In this document: positions 1 to 8,179 of the stretch, piece after piece
How positions within the stretch are numbered: the stretch's first letter is position 1
Layout of the letters: each line of letters starts with the position of its first letter
From: Acidimicrobiales bacterium
Lineage (GTDB): Bacteria; Actinomycetota; Acidimicrobiia; Acidimicrobiales; SZUA-35
Direction of reading: 5' to 3'
DNA length: 64,000 nt
Assembly: GCA_028285495.1 (NCBI GenBank)
Contig: JANQPB010000043.1
Span: 62,001 to 126,000, forward strand
Made by a program: the position numbers and the translations under genes
Notes under the pieces: generated by a model
What the model was told of the DNA's origin: nothing
What the model saw: the letters and a program-made list of their open reading frames with translations, nothing else
Databases searched by the model: none

Positions 1-1
1 C

Positions 2-754
2 TACGACGAGATCAGCCTCGGCCGGTTCGAGGCCGCAGCCGCAACCGCCGAGCGCCTTGGCCACCTGGGCGAGCACCACTCGATGCCCCGATACCGCTGG
101 CGGGCCGCCGTCGTCGACAGCGCCCTGCATCGGCTGGCCGGCCGCTTCGACGAGGCCGACGCCAGGGCCCTCGAGGCCCAGACCGTCGGCCAGAGCTTCG
201 ACCCCGCCGACGCCGGCGTCGTGTTCGGCATGCAGCTCCACGAGACGATGCGGCACCGTGGTCGGCTCGGGTCGCTCGTCGAGGTCCTCGAACGGACCGT
301 CGACGATGACTCGCCGCCCGTCGCCCGCCTGCTCGTCATCCAGGCCCTGGCCGCCGACGACGACCTGTACAACGCCGAGCGCCGGTGGGCGGTCGAGCGT
401 GATGCGGTCATCGACCCGGCGCTCCAGGAGCTGTGGTTGCCGGCGGTCGCGCTGGCGGCCGAGCTGGCCACCACCGCCATCCCCGATCCCGATGCCGCCG
501 TCGCCATCGAGCGCACGCTGACGCCCTTCGCCGGCCAGTGGGTGCCGGTCGGCGTTCCGGTCGCCGTCTGGGGCCCGGTCGACCTCTACCTGGGGCTGCT
601 GGCCGCACTCCTCGGCCGGAGCGGCGCCGCCGAGGCCCGCCTCCGGTCGGCCGAGGCCCAGTGCCGGGCCGCCGGGTCCGCCCCCTGGCGCCGGCGGGTG
701 GTCGACGGGGCCGCAGGCTTCGGGTTCGACGTCGAGGGCGGGGCTCCGACCTGA
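2..754 (+). CDS. C-terminal part of a TPR-type signalling/regulatory protein (5' truncated)
   Basis: The reading frame is open from the first bases of the window and ends at the TGA at 752-754, so only the last 250 or so residues are present. The visible part is entirely alpha-helical in character, Ala/Leu/Arg-rich, with repeated helix-pair patterns (for example LGRFEAAAATAERLG near the left edge and LGRSGAAEARLRSAEAQ near residue 220). This looks like the TPR-like tail of large actinobacterial BTAD/AfsR, LuxR (LAL) or adenylate-cyclase-linked ATPase regulators. The N-terminal effector domain lies outside the window, so the exact class cannot be decided. The next gene has its own promoter-like box at 813-818. 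Confidence 0.6.
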   Translation, partial: YDEISLGRFEAAAATAERLGHLGEHHSMPRYRWRAAVVDSALHRLAGRFDEADARALEAQTVGQSFDPADAGVVFGMQLHETMRHRGRLGSLVEVLERTVDDDSPPVARLLVIQALAADDDLYNAERRWAVERDAVIDPALQELWLPAVALAAELATTAIPDPDAAVAIERTLTPFAGQWVPVGVPVAVWGPVDLYLGLLAALLGRSGAAEARLRSAEAQCRAAGSAPWRRRVVDGAAGFGFDVEGGAPT

Positions 755-812
755 CCGGTCGGCGGCCCGCCACCACCGACCGCCTTCTCACCACCCTTTC
801 ACCGGCGGGTCG

Positions 813-818
813 TACCGT
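813..818 (+). promoter_or_regulatory. -10 box TACCGT of a probable leaderless promoter
   Basis: TACCGT is followed by six bases and then the ATG at 825. The same TANNNT-N6/7-start geometry recurs at six other genes in this window, which suggests the transcript begins at or next to the start codon. No convincing ribosome binding site precedes the ATG. Confidence 0.45.
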
Positions 819-824
819 GCCGCC

Positions 825-1796
825 ATGGCTGCAGGTGCCCAACCGACCGCGGGTTCGATCACCGGCTCGATCGACCACCGGCACCTCCCGGCGCGGGCGT
901 GCCGGGCCAGGGGCCTGAACCGCCCGACCGGCGTCGAGCTGGCCCCACCGGTCGGGCACGGCGGTTCCCGGTCGTCGTTCGGTGGGTCGAGCGTGGTCGA
1001 CCCGGCGGCCGGCTCCCGGCCGTTGCCGGCGGTCGTCGACCGCATGCCCGTCCACGTCCAGCGGGTCGTCGACGACGCCATGCGGCTCGACGGGCCGCTT
1101 CCGGGGGCCGAGTCGGTCGGCAAGATCCTCGGTCCGATGTACGCAACCGGAACCGGGTTCCTCATCGGGCCCGACCTGCTGATGACCAGCCGCCACGTGG
1201 TGGTCGACATCGGCGACATCGTCGGGATCCGGGTGGCGTTCGGCTGGGAGTACGGGGTCGACTCGGCCGAGGTCGTCCGGATTGCCCCGCCTCGGGGTGA
1301 GCCGTCCGAGCACGGCCTGGCCGGTACCGAGTTCGACGATCGCCACCTCGACGTCGCCGTGCTCCGTCTCGACCGGGCGCCGGCCTCCGGTGAGGTGATC
1401 ACCCCAGGGATGCCGCCGGCGGAGAGCTCGATCGTGGCCGCCATCGGCTACCCGAACGAGGCCGGCGACGAGAACGTCAGCGACGCCGCTGCGCTCCTCC
1501 TCCTCGGCGGACCAGACCTCCGGGGCCGTAAGCGGGCCTCACCCGGCCTGCTCCGCACCGTCACCAACTCCGAGCTCCTGCACGACTGCAGCACGATGCC
1601 AGGCAGCTCGGGCTCACCGCTGATCGACATGGCCACGGGTCACACCGTCGGCCTGCACCGGGGCCGGGTCCCCGCCTCCGACCTGCCCCGCAACCTGGCG
1701 ATGCCCCTGTGGGCCATCGTCGACCTGTTGCCCACCGGTCTCCGCCGCGACCTCGAACCGATCCGAGCCGACCAACGGAGGAGAACCGACGGATGA
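825..1796 (+). CDS. Trypsin-like serine protease
   Basis: A 323-residue protein with a chymotrypsin-fold peptidase domain over roughly residues 98-300. The triad is readable: His124 in TSRHVV, Asp176 in LDVAVL, and Ser262 in GSSGSPL. The N-terminal 95 residues are low-complexity (Gly/Pro/Arg) and show no clear signal peptide, so the enzyme may be cytoplasmic or act after unconventional export. The start at 825 fits the -10 box at 813-818; a later ATG at 1044 (MPVHVQRVV) would remove only the low-complexity part. The stop overlaps the next start by four bases (ATGA), so the protease and the papain-like protein that follows are translationally coupled and probably work together. Substrate unknown. 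Confidence 0.8.
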   Translation: MAAGAQPTAGSITGSIDHRHLPARACRARGLNRPTGVELAPPVGHGGSRSSFGGSSVVDPAAGSRPLPAVVDRMPVHVQRVVDDAMRLDGPLPGAESVGKILGPMYATGTGFLIGPDLLMTSRHVVVDIGDIVGIRVAFGWEYGVDSAEVVRIAPPRGEPSEHGLAGTEFDDRHLDVAVLRLDRAPASGEVITPGMPPAESSIVAAIGYPNEAGDENVSDAAALLLLGGPDLRGRKRASPGLLRTVTNSELLHDCSTMPGSSGSPLIDMATGHTVGLHRGRVPASDLPRNLAMPLWAIVDLLPTGLRRDLEPIRADQRRRTDG

Positions 1797-2659
1797 TCAC
1801 CACCGACGACACCCAGGAGTTCATGGACCTGCTCGACCCCGGCGACGTGCTGGTCTTCAGCGGCACCGACCCCTTCGACCGGCTCCTGCAGTGGATCGAC
1901 GGCACGAGCTACAACCACGTCGGGCTCTGGCTCGGCGATCTGGAGGAGCGCAGCGCCGGCGGCGAGCTCGAGGGGCTCGAGCCGAACCAGACGATCCATG
2001 CCGGCCTGAGCGCCCGGAGCCTCACGGCCACCGACAAGGAGCAGTTGCTCGACCGCAGCATCGCCCGTCGACGGGGCACGGTGTGGCTCATCCCGCTGTC
2101 GGTCCTGCTGAAGGTCCGATCCGGCGAGGTCGGCGGCGGGCTGCAGTTCGACGCCGTCACCGCGATGCGATGGTGGGAGCCGAGCGAGCTCGACGTCGAC
2201 GGGATCGTGCGGTTCATGCTGGCCCCGCTCGACGAGGCCAACCCGATCGAGCTGTTCGACTACCACCAGCTCGTCGACCTGGCCGACTTCTGGATCAAGC
2301 GGGCGTACATGGCCCAGTCGGCCGAGGAGGAGCTGTCGGCGAGGCTGACGCTGGCCCTCTTCGACCGGATGAAGGACCTGATGCAGGCCCAGGCCGACCT
2401 CATCGGCGATGACCGCAAGAAGAAGGCGGGTGACGGCGAGTCCCGGGTCACGACCTGCGCCCGGTTCGTCTACGACGCCTTCGCCGGCGTCGGCTCACCG
2501 ATCCAGGTCCCGTTGCGCCACGAGCTCGAGAGCGAGGTGCCGGCTGCGGCCAGCGAGACCAGGGACTGGATCACCCCGAACGACGTGCTGCGCTCGGCCA
2601 GCTTCCGGCCGGTCGCCCAGTGGACCCGCTCGCCGAGCGCCAGGACGCTCCAGCCGTGA
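1793..2659 (+). CDS. Permuted papain-like (YiiX/NlpC-P60-type) hydrolase
   Basis: A 288-residue protein that starts with LLDPGDVLVFSGTDPFDR and continues into SYNHVGLWLGD near residue 41. This is the signature of YiiX-type circularly permuted NlpC/P60 enzymes, in which an early His acts with a late Cys. The late cysteine is probably the one in VTTCARFVYDAF near residue 220. Such enzymes are amidases or thioesterases acting on lipids or peptides. The middle (residues 60-190) is a family-specific insert. The ATG at 1793 overlaps the protease stop (ATGA), and GGAGGAG at about 1776-1782 supplies a ribosome binding site. Fold assignment is fairly secure; substrate is not. Confidence 0.7.
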   Translation: MITTDDTQEFMDLLDPGDVLVFSGTDPFDRLLQWIDGTSYNHVGLWLGDLEERSAGGELEGLEPNQTIHAGLSARSLTATDKEQLLDRSIARRRGTVWLIPLSVLLKVRSGEVGGGLQFDAVTAMRWWEPSELDVDGIVRFMLAPLDEANPIELFDYHQLVDLADFWIKRAYMAQSAEEELSARLTLALFDRMKDLMQAQADLIGDDRKKKAGDGESRVTTCARFVYDAFAGVGSPIQVPLRHELESEVPAAASETRDWITPNDVLRSASFRPVAQWTRSPSARTLQP

Positions 2660-2662
2660 CGC

Positions 2663-3112
2663 TCAGGGATCGGACCAGGCCCAGCCGCTGAGCCGGTCGA
2701 TGTCGATGGCCACCAGCGGCCCGTCCGGCCGGGTCTCCCGATACGGCGGGTACGACCCGGCCAGGGCATCGACGGCGGCCACATACTCGACCCGGTCGCC
2801 GATGGAAAGGCCGGCGACCGGGTCGATCACCCTGGCGGTGCCATCGGCCCGCACCCACCAGAGCTGCGTCCAGTCGTCGTCGTAGTGGTCGACGAGCAGG
2901 GCCGTCGCCGGGTTGGCCCTGATGTTGTCGAGCCGGCGGAGCTGGCTGGTCGACTTCGGCTTGCCGTCGACCACCGAGTAGACGCGGTCGTCGAGGAGCA
3001 CGAAGCAGCACGGGACCAGGTGGGGTCGCCCGTCTGCGGTCACGGTGGCCAACCGCCCGACCGGTGCCGCATCGAGCAGCGCCCGGCATCGGTCGGCCGA
3101 CAGGGTCGTCAT
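2663..3112 (-). CDS. PPOX-class F420-dependent protein (Rv0121 family)
   Basis: A 149-residue split-barrel flavin/F420-binding protein. It opens with a short helix and then GRLATVTADGRPHLVP, followed by LDNIRANPATALLVDHYDDDW and WVRADGTARVID, the order of strands seen in the Rv0121-type members of the pyridoxamine-5-phosphate-oxidase superfamily. These usually bind F420 and reduce small substrates; the physiological substrate is not predictable. It lies downstream of the ketopantoate reductase gene on the same strand, and the junction between them consists of three 14-bp tandem repeats that contain the start codon. Confidence 0.8.
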   Translation of the reverse strand: MTTLSADRCRALLDAAPVGRLATVTADGRPHLVPCCFVLLDDRVYSVVDGKPKSTSQLRRLDNIRANPATALLVDHYDDDWTQLWWVRADGTARVIDPVAGLSIGDRVEYVAAVDALAGSYPPYRETRPDGPLVAIDIDRLSGWAWSDP

Positions 3113-3144
3113 GGCCGGGTCGTCATGGCCGGGTCGTCATGGCC
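3103..3144. repeat. Three perfect 14-bp tandem repeats across a gene junction
   Basis: GGGTCGTCATGGCC occurs three times head to tail at 3103-3116, 3117-3130 and 3131-3144. Read on the minus strand each unit contains an ATGA. The first (3137-3140) provides the TGA of the ketopantoate reductase gene, and the last (3109-3112) provides the ATG of the PPOX gene. It looks as if a four-base start/stop overlap was triplicated, moving the two genes apart. Confidence 0.9.
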
Positions 3145-4111
3145 GGGGGACCAGCGCCTCGACCTCGCCGAGCGTCATCGAGCCGGGGGCGACACCGTCG
3201 GCGGCCAGCCGGTTGGCCAGTCGCTGGAGCGCTTCGTTGACCGGGGTCGGCACGCCGTGAAGGCGCCCGAGCAGCACGATCTCGCCGTTGAGGTAGTCGG
3301 CCTCGATCGACCCACCGCCACGGGCCAGGCTCTGCCACGACGACGAGCCGGCCCGCTCGTGGCCGGGCACGTCGGCCGTCTCGAACCCGTCCCGGCGGGC
3401 CGCCACCTCGTCGCGGGTGGCCACGTCGATGCCGGCCGCGGCGAAGACCTCGAGGGCCTCGGCCGCAGCCAGCCGCCCGATCTCGGATCGGCGGGCCGCC
3501 ATGCCCGCCGCGGCGTCGATGGCGTTGCCGGTGTTGAGCCGGAGCTTGGCGTACTTGTGGCGCATGATCGCCGGGTCGGCCGCAGAGCGGAAGTTGGCGT
3601 CGGTGAGGGCGGCGGCCACCAGCTCGGCGGTCGGGTCGACCCCGGTGGGGTATCGGCCCACGTCGAGCACGCCGAGCATCGGCCGTCCGAGTCCGACGAC
3701 CACCCCCGGGTCGAGGTGGGTTCCGGGCAGGAGCACGGCGACGCCGTACACGTTGGCGAACCGGCGGAGGGCCAGCCGCTCGTTGGTCACCCCGTTCTGG
3801 GCGCAGACCACCGCCAGCTCCGGCGGAGCCGTGCGGGCGAGCACCTCGATCGCAGCCTCGGTGTGCTGGGTCTTCATGGCCAGGATGACCACGTCGTCGG
3901 CGGTCAGGTCCAGGTCGGCGGGATCCTCGACCGCGTGCAGGCGGTGGGTGTCGGTTCCGCCGTGGTGGTGGAGGGTCAGGCCGCCCGTCTGCAGGGCCAG
4001 GAGATGGTCACCCCTGGCGACGAGGGCGACGTCGTGGCCGGCCGCGGCGAGGCCGCCGGCGATCACCCCGCCGACCGCCCCTGGTCCGTAGACGACGAAC
4101 CGGCCGGCCAT
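3137..4111 (-). CDS. panE: 2-dehydropantoate 2-reductase (ketopantoate reductase family)
   Basis: A 324-residue protein with an N-terminal Rossmann domain (VVYGPGAVGGVIAGGLAAAG, residues 5-24) for NADPH, and the C-terminal helical ApbA domain containing KYAKLRLNTGNAIDA, whose lysine matches the conserved catalytic Lys of PanE. PanE reduces ketopantoate to pantoate in coenzyme A synthesis. Many actinobacterial paralogues of this family act on other 2-oxo acids, and the neighbours here (P450, PEP-type protein, F420 protein) do not point to pantothenate, so the family assignment is firmer than the pathway. Its stop lies in the tandem repeat shared with the PPOX gene. Confidence 0.8.
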   Translation of the reverse strand: MAGRFVVYGPGAVGGVIAGGLAAAGHDVALVARGDHLLALQTGGLTLHHHGGTDTHRLHAVEDPADLDLTADDVVILAMKTQHTEAAIEVLARTAPPELAVVCAQNGVTNERLALRRFANVYGVAVLLPGTHLDPGVVVGLGRPMLGVLDVGRYPTGVDPTAELVAAALTDANFRSAADPAIMRHKYAKLRLNTGNAIDAAAGMAARRSEIGRLAAAEALEVFAAAGIDVATRDEVAARRDGFETADVPGHERAGSSSWQSLARGGGSIEADYLNGEIVLLGRLHGVPTPVNEALQRLANRLAADGVAPGSMTLGEVEALVPRP

Positions 4112-4154
4112 CAGCGCGCCCCCATCGTGGCCCGTCCCGACCGCAACGCGACGG

Positions 4155-5882
4155 TCAACCGACGACGGTGACCGTGCCGGCGGTCCCGTCGACCTCGATC
4201 ATCGCCCCGTCGGGGATCCGGTCGGTGGCACCGTCGACGGCGACGACGCAGGGGATGCCGAGCTCGCGGGACACGATGACGGCGTGGCTCATCAGCGCCC
4301 CGACGTTGACCACGACCGCTGCCGCCGGCAGGAACAGCGGCGTCCAGGCGGGGTCGGTCAAGGGGGCGACGAGGATGTCGCCAGGCTCCATGCCCGCCGG
4401 GTCGGCCGGGTCGAGCACCACCCGGGCCCGGCCGGTCGCCTTGCCGGCGCAGCCCGGGGCACCGCTCAGCACGTCGCCGGCGTCGGCGGCGGCGACGGCC
4501 GCCTCATCGGCCTTGGCCGCCTCCAGCTCCTCGATGCTCGGCACCTCGCTCTGCGACGTGATGAAGAACGGCGGCTCGATGGCGGCGAAGCGGTCCCGCA
4601 GCGCCACCCGCTCGGTCAGCTCGTCGAGGTAGGCGGCGGGGTCCTCGAGGTAGCCGGGCAACTCGTCGTAGGGATGCAGCAGGGCGACGTCCCGCAGGTT
4701 GGCCGTCCCACCACGCTCGGCCCCTCGCCTGGCCAGCTCGAAGAACACGCGCCGGGCCGGCAGGTAGAGCTGGATGCAGAGGTCCCGGGTCGCCTCCCGT
4801 CCCCGCACCCAATGGCGGATGGCGCCGACCGCCTTGTCGAAGTTCGGCTTGTCGAGGAACTTGAGATGGGGCCGGACGGCCTCGGCCGCCGCCGTTCGCT
4901 TCTCCTCGACGTCGCCGAGACGGGCCGACGGGTCGAGGTCGTGCTCGGACTGGCGCATCACGTCGATCGCGGCGTACGCCAGCTCCGGGGTGTTCTCCCA
5001 TGTCCGGGCCGACATCTCCCAGTCGTTCGGACCGCGGTGGCCGTAGCGCTCGATGAAGTCGGCGAAGGCCTCGTTGAACGGTCCGGCCTCGTCGATGGCG
5101 GCGAGCCGGTCGCCGAGGCCGTCGACCCCCTGGTCGAACGCGGCGCCGACCGCCGGCTCGGCCGCAGCCAGCTTCGACACCTCGTACAAGGCCTGGGAGT
5201 AGGCGGCCGAGGCGACGTCGCCCATCGCCGCCGTCAGGTCCGTCAGCAGCTCGGGTCGCCCGGCGGCCACCGTGCCGTCGGCCAACACGCCGGTCACGAT
5301 CGACGTGGTGAACGTCGTGATCATGTGGTTGCGGAACTGGAGCTGCATCTCGTCGGGGAACCGGTGGAGGAAGGCGAGCAGCGCCGCGTCGTCGACGTCG
5401 AGCGACGGCTGGGCGGCCCGGAACCGGGCCAGCCGCTGCCGGCTGTCCTCGACGCAGCCGGGCTCGTCCTTGGTCCCGAGGGCCTTGAGGACGTAGCGCA
5501 GCATCTTGAGGCTGTTGCCGATCGACTTGTCACCGGGCCTGGCCTCGTAGGGCGGCGGGTCGCCCTCGCCGAACAGGCTGAGGTCGATGGCCTCGGGGCT
5601 GGAGCCGGGGGCCCGGACGCCGACGATCCGGAGATAGGAGATGTTCAGGTAGCCGTAGCCTCCGTAGCAGCCGATGATGACCGGCTCGTCCGACGAGAAG
5701 TCGCCCGACTTGGTGATGCCCATCTCGTCGAAGCCCTGCCGCCAACCGGCCTCGGCCGGCTTCACCCCGAGGTGGTAGGTGACCTGGGTCAGGACCTCGG
5801 GGAAGACCTCGCCGATGTTGCCCCGGGTGTTGAGCGGCCAGCGAGGATCGACCTCACCCTCCACGATCCAGTGCGTCCCCAT
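4155..5882 (-). CDS. PEP-utilising-enzyme-like protein with C-terminal mobile (phosphohistidine) domain
   Basis: A 575-residue cytoplasmic protein. The last 85 residues are a PEP-utilising mobile domain: GDILVAPLTDPAWTPLF, then GALMSHAVIVSRELGIPCVV with the phosphorylatable His, then DGAMIEVDGTAGTV. The N-terminal 450 residues resemble the middle region that follows the nucleotide-binding domain in PEP synthase and rifampin phosphotransferase (NTRGNIGEVFPEVLTQVTY near residue 18). No ATP-grasp domain is present, although such enzymes normally need one to phosphorylate the His. It either has a separate ATP-grasp partner or has lost phosphotransfer. The P450 gene lies 93 bp upstream, and both genes carry the same 13-nt leader CGAGAGGACCGGC directly before the start codon. 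Confidence 0.75.
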   Translation of the reverse strand: MGTHWIVEGEVDPRWPLNTRGNIGEVFPEVLTQVTYHLGVKPAEAGWRQGFDEMGITKSGDFSSDEPVIIGCYGGYGYLNISYLRIVGVRAPGSSPEAIDLSLFGEGDPPPYEARPGDKSIGNSLKMLRYVLKALGTKDEPGCVEDSRQRLARFRAAQPSLDVDDAALLAFLHRFPDEMQLQFRNHMITTFTTSIVTGVLADGTVAAGRPELLTDLTAAMGDVASAAYSQALYEVSKLAAAEPAVGAAFDQGVDGLGDRLAAIDEAGPFNEAFADFIERYGHRGPNDWEMSARTWENTPELAYAAIDVMRQSEHDLDPSARLGDVEEKRTAAAEAVRPHLKFLDKPNFDKAVGAIRHWVRGREATRDLCIQLYLPARRVFFELARRGAERGGTANLRDVALLHPYDELPGYLEDPAAYLDELTERVALRDRFAAIEPPFFITSQSEVPSIEELEAAKADEAAVAAADAGDVLSGAPGCAGKATGRARVVLDPADPAGMEPGDILVAPLTDPAWTPLFLPAAAVVVNVGALMSHAVIVSRELGIPCVVAVDGATDRIPDGAMIEVDGTAGTVTVVG

Positions 5883-5975
5883 TGCCGGTCCTCTCGTCGT
5901 CGAAATCGTCGAACTGCTGTCGGCGGCTGCCGAGAAGATACCGGTTCGGGGCGCGGCGCGCTCGTCTGCGCCCGC

Positions 5976-7202
5976 TCAGCGGTTCAGCAGGACCGGGATG
6001 TTTCGGGGACCCCGGATCTGCCCGTTTGCCCAGGTCGTCTCGGCGTGGGGGTCGAGCTCGTAGTCGGGGAACGCCCGCAGCCACTCCTGCAGTGCGACGA
6101 CCAGCTCGAGCCGGGCCAGATTCGAGCCGAGACAGCGGTGGATGCCGAGCCCGAAGGCGACGTGGCGGTTCTTGGCCCGGTCGATCCTGAACTCGTCGGC
6201 CGCCTCGAAGGCCTCCGGGTCGTGGTTGGCGGCCGGGAACGTGAGCAGCATCTGATCGCCGGCGTGGACCGGGCAGCCGGCGACCTCGGTGTCGGCGACG
6301 ATCTTGCGGGCCATCGTGACCGGGGCGTAGTAGCGGAGCACCTCCTCGCTGGCGGTGTTCCACAGCAGGTCGTCGTCGTTGGCGGCCACGAGCGCCGCCC
6401 GCTGGTCGGCGTGCTGGCCGAAGTGCCACAGGCCCGACCCGATCGCGCTCCAGGTCGTGTCGATGCCGGCCAGGATGAGCAGGCGCAGGTAGCCGAGCTT
6501 CAGCTCCTGCGAGACCGGCTCGCCGTCGATCTCGGCGTTGGCGACGAGCGTGACCATGTCCTCGGCCGGCTCCTCCAGCCGCCTGGCCATCAATCGGCCG
6601 AAGTACTCGCCCATCTCCTCGAACAGCTTCACCCGGACGTCGTTGTCCTTCGGGGCCAACTGGAAGTTCCGGAAGATCCAATCGCGGAACATGTCCGCGT
6701 CGCTCTCGGGGACCCCGAGGAGCTGGGCGATCCCGTGGACCGGGATGTGCTGGGCGTACTGCCCCGCGGCGTCGGCCCGCTCGGCCGGCCCGTCGGGTCC
6801 GTCGAGATCGGCGATGAGGGACCGGCAGTACTCCCGCAGGTCCTTCTCCATCAGGTTGATGACCTTCGGGCTGAACGACGGCAGCAGCAAGCGGCGGTGG
6901 CCCTGGTGGTCTGGCGGGTCTGACGTGATCGGCGGGGCCGGGATCCGCACCGCGTCCGGGCGGGCAACGCCGACCCAGATCGACGAGAAGTGCTCGGTGT
7001 CGTGGGCGACGGACTGCACGGCGTCCATCGTGACCGGCATGAACGCTCGTCCGTAGCGCTCGGTGCTGGCCATGTCGGTCTCGGCCCTGACCTGGTTCCA
7101 GATGTCGATCGCGTTCGGGCCCCACTGGGGGTCGAGCCAGTCCCAGTCGTTCACCCAGTCGGTGACGGTGTCGAGATCGGTCTCGGCGTTCTCATAGGCC
7201 AT
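5976..7202 (-). CDS. Cytochrome P450
   Basis: A 408-residue bacterial class I P450. The I-helix oxygen-activation motif reads LAGIDTTWSAIG, the K-helix ExxR is EEVLRYYAP, and the heme-binding loop is FGLGIHRCLGSNLARLEL, with the Cys as fifth iron ligand. It hydroxylates an unknown small hydrophobic substrate with electrons from a ferredoxin not encoded nearby. The ATG at 7202 (MAYENAE) is preferred over an upstream in-frame start at 7283 because GAGAGGA sits at ribosome-binding distance. The PEP-mobile-domain gene follows on the same strand; the P450/PEP-type pairing suggests a shared pathway, but no product can be named. Confidence 0.92.
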   Translation of the reverse strand: MAYENAETDLDTVTDWVNDWDWLDPQWGPNAIDIWNQVRAETDMASTERYGRAFMPVTMDAVQSVAHDTEHFSSIWVGVARPDAVRIPAPPITSDPPDHQGHRRLLLPSFSPKVINLMEKDLREYCRSLIADLDGPDGPAERADAAGQYAQHIPVHGIAQLLGVPESDADMFRDWIFRNFQLAPKDNDVRVKLFEEMGEYFGRLMARRLEEPAEDMVTLVANAEIDGEPVSQELKLGYLRLLILAGIDTTWSAIGSGLWHFGQHADQRAALVAANDDDLLWNTASEEVLRYYAPVTMARKIVADTEVAGCPVHAGDQMLLTFPAANHDPEAFEAADEFRIDRAKNRHVAFGLGIHRCLGSNLARLELVVALQEWLRAFPDYELDPHAETTWANGQIRGPRNIPVLLNR

Positions 7203-7305
7203 GGCCGGTCCTCTCGTTTGGAGCCCCTTCGAGAGCCAAACTACTCCAGGGCGCCGATCGTCGTCAGACCGCGTCGGGCCCACGGACCCGCTCGGGTGGC
7301 CGAGA

Positions 7306-8100
7306 CTAGGCCTTCGGGCCGGTGGCGACCCCGCCGAGCGACCAGGCGGTGATCTTCGACGGGGCGGCGTTGAGCCAGAAGTTGCTGCTCAGCCGCCTCG
7401 GGGTGCGGACGTGGGGCTTGCCGCTCTCGACGGCGGCGACGGTCTGCGTCGCCAGCCAGTCCGGGTCCTTGGTCGGGACGAGCTGCAGCAGCCGCAGCCG
7501 CCTCATCGTCGGCACGAGGTCGGGTGACTCCAGCTGGTCGCCCATGTCGGTGTCGACCGGCCCCGGGGCCACCACCGTCGTGCCGATCGACGTGCCCTTC
7601 AATTCGAGGCGCAAGGCGTTGACGAAGTTGTTGATCCCCGCCTTGGTGCCGCAGTACACGGTGAGGCCGGGGAAGCCGGCGGTGCCGGCCAGCGAGCTCA
7701 GGTAGACCAGGTGGCCCCGGTCCCGCTCCATCATCCGGGGCAGGAGCCGGTGGGTCAGCATGATCGGCGCCTCGTAGTTGAGGCGGGCCACGGATCGGAC
7801 CTCCTCGGGGCTCTGGTTGGTCAGGAAGCTCGTGTAGACGAGGCCGGCGTTGTTGACCAGCACGTCGATCGGGCCGGCCTCGCCCTCGATGCGGTCGACG
7901 AGCCCGTCGACGATCTCGGCGTCGAGCAGGTCGGACGGGAAGGCGGTGCCGTCGAGCTCGGACGCCAGGGCGCCCAGCTGCTCGGCGTTGCGGGCGACCA
8001 GTGAGACCCGGGCCCCGGCGCCGGCGAACGCCCTCGCCATCGACGCCCCGATGCCCCTCGATGCACCGGTGACCACGACATGAGTTCCCCTGAGTTCCAT
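7306..8100 (-). CDS. Short-chain dehydrogenase/reductase
   Basis: A 264-residue classical SDR: cofactor loop TGASRGIGASMARAF (residues 12-26), NNAGLVY, a catalytic Ser in the YLSSLAGTAG strand, and YCGTKAGINNFV with the YxxxK pair. The Arg after the first beta strand favours NADP(H). The C-terminal tail (PSKITAWSLGGVATGPKA) is longer than in minimal SDRs and might contact a membrane or partner. It lies directly upstream of the P450 on the same strand with a gap of about 100 bp and may belong to the same pathway. A TAGCAT box lies six bases before the ATG on the minus strand. Confidence 0.9.
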   Translation of the reverse strand: MELRGTHVVVTGASRGIGASMARAFAGAGARVSLVARNAEQLGALASELDGTAFPSDLLDAEIVDGLVDRIEGEAGPIDVLVNNAGLVYTSFLTNQSPEEVRSVARLNYEAPIMLTHRLLPRMMERDRGHLVYLSSLAGTAGFPGLTVYCGTKAGINNFVNALRLELKGTSIGTTVVAPGPVDTDMGDQLESPDLVPTMRRLRLLQLVPTKDPDWLATQTVAAVESGKPHVRTPRRLSSNFWLNAAPSKITAWSLGGVATGPKA

Positions 8101-8106
8101 CGCCGG

Positions 8107-8112
8107 ATGCTA
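8107..8112 (-). promoter_or_regulatory. -10 box TAGCAT before the SDR gene
   Basis: On the minus strand TAGCAT, six bases (CCGGCG), then the ATG at 8100. This matches the leaderless geometry seen elsewhere in the window and marks the SDR as the likely first gene of the SDR-P450-PEP-panE-PPOX run. Confidence 0.5.
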
Positions 8113-8179
8113 GTTGATCGTTGTGTCCGGCCGCCCGTGGGCGGGCGCCGAGACGGACGGTCGATCCGATCCTCGGGGC

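Noticed and set aside
2885..4171. Long plus-strand open frame over the PPOX and panE genes
   Set aside because: It is the complement of two recognisable minus-strand proteins; its translation is His/Arg/Gly-rich without any domain, as expected for shadow frames at this GC content.
4284..6923. 879-codon plus-strand open frame opposite the PEP-type and P450 genes
   Set aside because: Both minus-strand genes have intact motifs; the plus frame is low-complexity Arg/Gly/Val and has no ribosome binding site.
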